A stretch of DNA of 8,248 nt from an uncultured Alphaproteobacteria bacterium (GTDB lineage Bacteria > Pseudomonadota > Alphaproteobacteria > Rs-D84). Position 1 is the stretch's first letter, and each line of letters starts with the position of its first letter. Of this stretch, positions 6,642-8,248 are shown in pieces. The stretch spans positions 1 through 8,248 of the forward strand of contig CALCGS010000096.1 of NCBI GenBank assembly GCA_937901165.1, given 5' to 3'. Below the pieces are notes generated by a model. The model saw nothing but the letters and a program-made list of their open reading frames with translations, made no database searches and was not told the origin of the DNA. A program made the translations under genes and the position numbers.

Positions 6642-8248
6642 ATGAATTTATACAAATACGTTTCTGAATCTATCAATAAAACATTGGGTTTTTCTGCAAG
6701 TTTAGAAATTCCAAGAAATCGTGATTTTGGTGATTTTTCAACAAATGCTGCCATGGTTGGTGCAAAAACTGCACATAAAAATCCGCGTGAACTTGCAAAC
6801 GAAATATTACCCAAATTACAAGAATTAGATTTTGTTGAATCTGTAAATATCGCAGGGCCTGGTTTTATCAATATAAAAATCAAGGATGAATTTATATTAC
6901 AAAATGTAAATTCACCAAAACCATTGACGACCGCAACGCCTTTAACCATCGATATGGACTATGGTGCGTATAATGTTGCAAAATCTTTACATATTGGACA
7001 TTTGCGTACATCAATTGTCGGTGATACATTTAATCGTATATCAAAATTTTTAGGACATAAAACTTTTTCATGGAATCATATTGGTGATTGGGGTAAACCG
7101 ATGGCATTGGTTATTGCGTGGATTGAACGTTTACATCCAGAATTACCATATTTTAGTGATAATTTTGTCGCAGGAACAAACGTTGATTTTGATATAGATG
7201 CAACAGAATTAAATTCTTATTATCCAAGTGCAAGTAAATTTGCAAAAGAAAACCCAGAATTCCAAGCGCACGCACAGCAAATCAAGGCAAAATTCCAAGA
7301 TGGACATCCGGGTTATTTTGCATTATACGAAAAATTCTTAAAGATTTCTTTGGAAACAATGAATAAAACGGTTAAACGTTTAAATATTATGCCGTTTGAT
7401 TATGATTTGGGTGAACGGAATGCTGCAAAATATTTACCGGCTGTTGAAAAAATATTACGTTCTAAAAATTTAATTCAAGAAAGTGATGGTGCTCAGGTTA
7501 TTATTGTAAAACGCGACACTGATACTGCACCAATGCCACCATATATGTGGACAGATTCACGTGGGGCAGATACTTATGATTCTACCGATTTGGCTGCGGT
7601 ATATTGTCGTAAAACAACTGATAATCCTGATAAAATCAGAGATAATATTATTGAGGTGGCACTTGATTATATGTCTGCAGGATTAGATCCAGCTAAGTCT
7701 ACTTTGTTTATTCAGAGTATGATTCCTGAACTTACAGAGCTTACATTTTACTATGCTAATCTTGTTACAACTGCAAGACTTGAGAGAAATCCTACTATTA
7801 AGGCAGAACTTCAGATGAGAGAGTTTGGCAGTAGTATTCCAGTTGGTTTTTATACTTATCCTATTAGTCAGGCTTCAGATATTACAGCATTTAAGGCAAC
7901 AACTGTTCCGGCAGGTGAAGATCAGATGCCTATGGTTGAACAGACACAGGAAATAGTTCAGAGATTTAATTTTATATATGGTGAAACTCTTGTTACACCA
8001 CATATATTACTTCCAAGCAACAACGCATGCTTAAGACTTCCCGGAACAGACGGCAAGGCTAAGATGAGCAAGTCATTAGGAAATGCAATTTATTTATCAG
8101 ACAGTGAAGAAGAAATTAACAAAATGGAGTTGGATAAACGAAAATGCTTATTGGAATTAAATGATGGGATTATTGTATTTAATAGTTGTTCACACGGAGG
8201 CATTAAAAATGTTTATTCAGAAATTGCTGACTATCCAAAAAGAAAAGT
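6642..8248 (+). CDS. argS: Arginyl-tRNA synthetase start, continuing as a composite open frame (incomplete)
   Basis: Residues 1 to about 326 (to about 7620) are arginyl-tRNA synthetase, which charges tRNA-Arg in the cytoplasm. The N-terminal Add-1 domain (about 1-85) contains RDFGDFSTNAA and GPGFINIKI. The class I catalytic domain has HIGH at 117-120 within NVAKSLHIGHLRTSIVGD, HIGDWGKPM after it, and GADTYDSTDLAA at 308-319. The ATG lies 20 bases after the kinase stop with CAGGGG upstream, so it is probably in the same operon. From about 7620 the frame stays open to the window edge (535 codons in all) but is no longer ArgS: it becomes TrpS and then an MBL-like fragment. The ArgS KMSKS-side and anticodon-binding domains (over 200 residues) are missing. 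Codon use changes at the join. A misassembled contig is the likeliest explanation; the argS identity of the first 980 bases is firm. Confidence 0.85.
   Translation, partial: MNLYKYVSESINKTLGFSASLEIPRNRDFGDFSTNAAMVGAKTAHKNPRELANEILPKLQELDFVESVNIAGPGFINIKIKDEFILQNVNSPKPLTTATPLTIDMDYGAYNVAKSLHIGHLRTSIVGDTFNRISKFLGHKTFSWNHIGDWGKPMALVIAWIERLHPELPYFSDNFVAGTNVDFDIDATELNSYYPSASKFAKENPEFQAHAQQIKAKFQDGHPGYFALYEKFLKISLETMNKTVKRLNIMPFDYDLGERNAAKYLPAVEKILRSKNLIQESDGAQVIIVKRDTDTAPMPPYMWTDSRGADTYDSTDLAAVYCRKTTDNPDKIRDNIIEVALDYMSAGLDPAKSTLFIQSMIPELTELTFYYANLVTTARLERNPTIKAELQMREFGSSIPVGFYTYPISQASDITAFKATTVPAGEDQMPMVEQTQEIVQRFNFIYGETLVTPHILLPSNNACLRLPGTDGKAKMSKSLGNAIYLSDSEEEINKMELDKRKCLLELNDGIIVFNSCSHGGIKNVYSEIADYPKRK
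7618..7638 (+). other. Chimera junction 1 (argS to trpS)
   Basis: The stretch encoding (T)DNPDKI is compatible with both neighbours: ArgS proteins often have a DNPDKI-like stretch just after the DLAxxxxRK motif, and TrpS proteins have a DNADNPxKI-like stretch just before NIIEVALDY. A shared run of about 20 bases would let an assembler cross from one gene to the other without breaking the frame. The first AGA codon of the foreign type is at 7638. Confidence 0.7.
7620..8123 (+). pseudogene. trpS: Internal fragment of tryptophanyl-tRNA synthetase, fused in frame to argS
   Basis: About 168 codons match the central part of TrpS as found in Clostridia/Lachnospiraceae-type bacteria: DNIIEVALDYMSAGLDPAKS, LFIQSMIPELTELTFYYANL, SIPVGFYTYPISQASDITAF, VPAGEDQMPMVEQTQEIVQR, and the class I signature KMSKS (8061-8075) in DGKAKMSKSLGN. 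The N-terminal part with the TrpS HIGH-like motif and the C-terminal tRNA-binding part are both absent; intact TrpS is about 330 residues. Codon use differs sharply from the argS part: all six Arg codons are AGA and all seven Gln codons are CAG, against 1 of 12 AGA and 2 of 8 CAG before the join. It has no start or stop of its own and looks like DNA of a different organism. Confidence 0.85.
8104..8125 (+). other. Chimera junction 2 (trpS to MBL-like fragment)
   Basis: The A-rich stretch encoding EEEINK is the last part that fits TrpS, and MELDKRKC follows directly. Such a low-complexity GAAGAAGAAATTAA-type string is easily shared between unrelated AT-rich genes and is a plausible false overlap. 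The exact crossover base cannot be fixed without the parent sequences. Confidence 0.55.
8109..8248 (+). pseudogene. Fragment resembling a metallo-beta-lactamase-fold hydrolase
   Basis: The last 45 or so codons stop resembling TrpS after SEEEINK, where TrpS would go on to a KKVxxMxTDP-type motif. They read LLELNDGIIVFNSCSHGGIK and then NVYSEI. This resembles the F-N-S-C-S-H-G-G-x-x-N segment of MBL-fold hydrolases, in which the His is a metal ligand. There is no start, no stop and too little sequence for a firm name. It is open to the window edge and shares the frame of the upstream fragments. Confidence 0.5.

Noticed and set aside
6605..6949. 114-codon minus-strand open frame opposite the start of argS
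   Set aside because: It is antisense to a clearly conserved ArgS N-terminal domain, with no Shine-Dalgarno or recognisable product.
6642..8248. A genuine novel ArgS-TrpS-MBL tri-domain enzyme
   Set aside because: Each part is an incomplete domain cut mid-fold, codon use changes at the join, both joins fall in short shareable stretches, and two essential synthetases would be lost. A chimeric contig is far simpler.

Overview
The window reads as an AT-rich, host-associated-type alphaproteobacterium up to about position 7620. The pointers are the TolA C-terminal domain of alphaproteobacterial style (two cysteines and a K-W...LTFxP ending), an alpha/beta-hydrolase-like protein of a type common in that class, an EnvZ/OmpR-like two-component pair, and uniform codon use (CGT for Arg, CAA for Gln, TTA/TTG for Leu). 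The exact lineage cannot be fixed from sequence alone; a small-genome gut alphaproteobacterium is my inference.

Left half, minus strand (99-3488): a five-gene run transcribed towards position 1, in the order catalytically degenerate alpha/beta hydrolase, ruvB, tolQ, tolR, tolA. It ends at a strong bidirectional terminator (31-74). RuvB is the Holliday-junction branch-migration motor. TolQ-TolR-TolA form the proton-driven inner-membrane part of the Tol-Pal envelope system. TolB and Pal do not follow TolA, and RuvC and RuvA do not precede RuvB, so both systems must be completed elsewhere in the genome.

Middle (3489-3659): a divergent promoter region. It has a good minus-strand promoter, a good extended -10 plus-strand promoter, and an imperfect inverted repeat over the minus-strand -35.

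Right half, plus strand (3660-8248): an unrecognised exported, cysteine-containing protein overlaps by one base (TAATG) a short OmpR-family response regulator, followed closely by an EnvZ-like sensor kinase and then by argS. The exported protein plus two-component pair is the most system-like part of the window. The secreted partner has no function I recognise, and its translational coupling to the regulator suggests a shared job at the envelope.

The last 630 bases are not a normal continuation. The argS frame passes at about 7618-7640, still in frame, into the middle of a tryptophanyl-tRNA synthetase with Firmicutes/Clostridia-like codon use. At about 8105-8125 it passes in frame again into a fragment resembling a metallo-beta-lactamase-fold hydrolase, which runs off the end. 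The open frame of 535 codons therefore looks like a three-part chimera, most likely a metagenome assembly artefact joined through short shared stretches. It should not be read as a novel fused synthetase.
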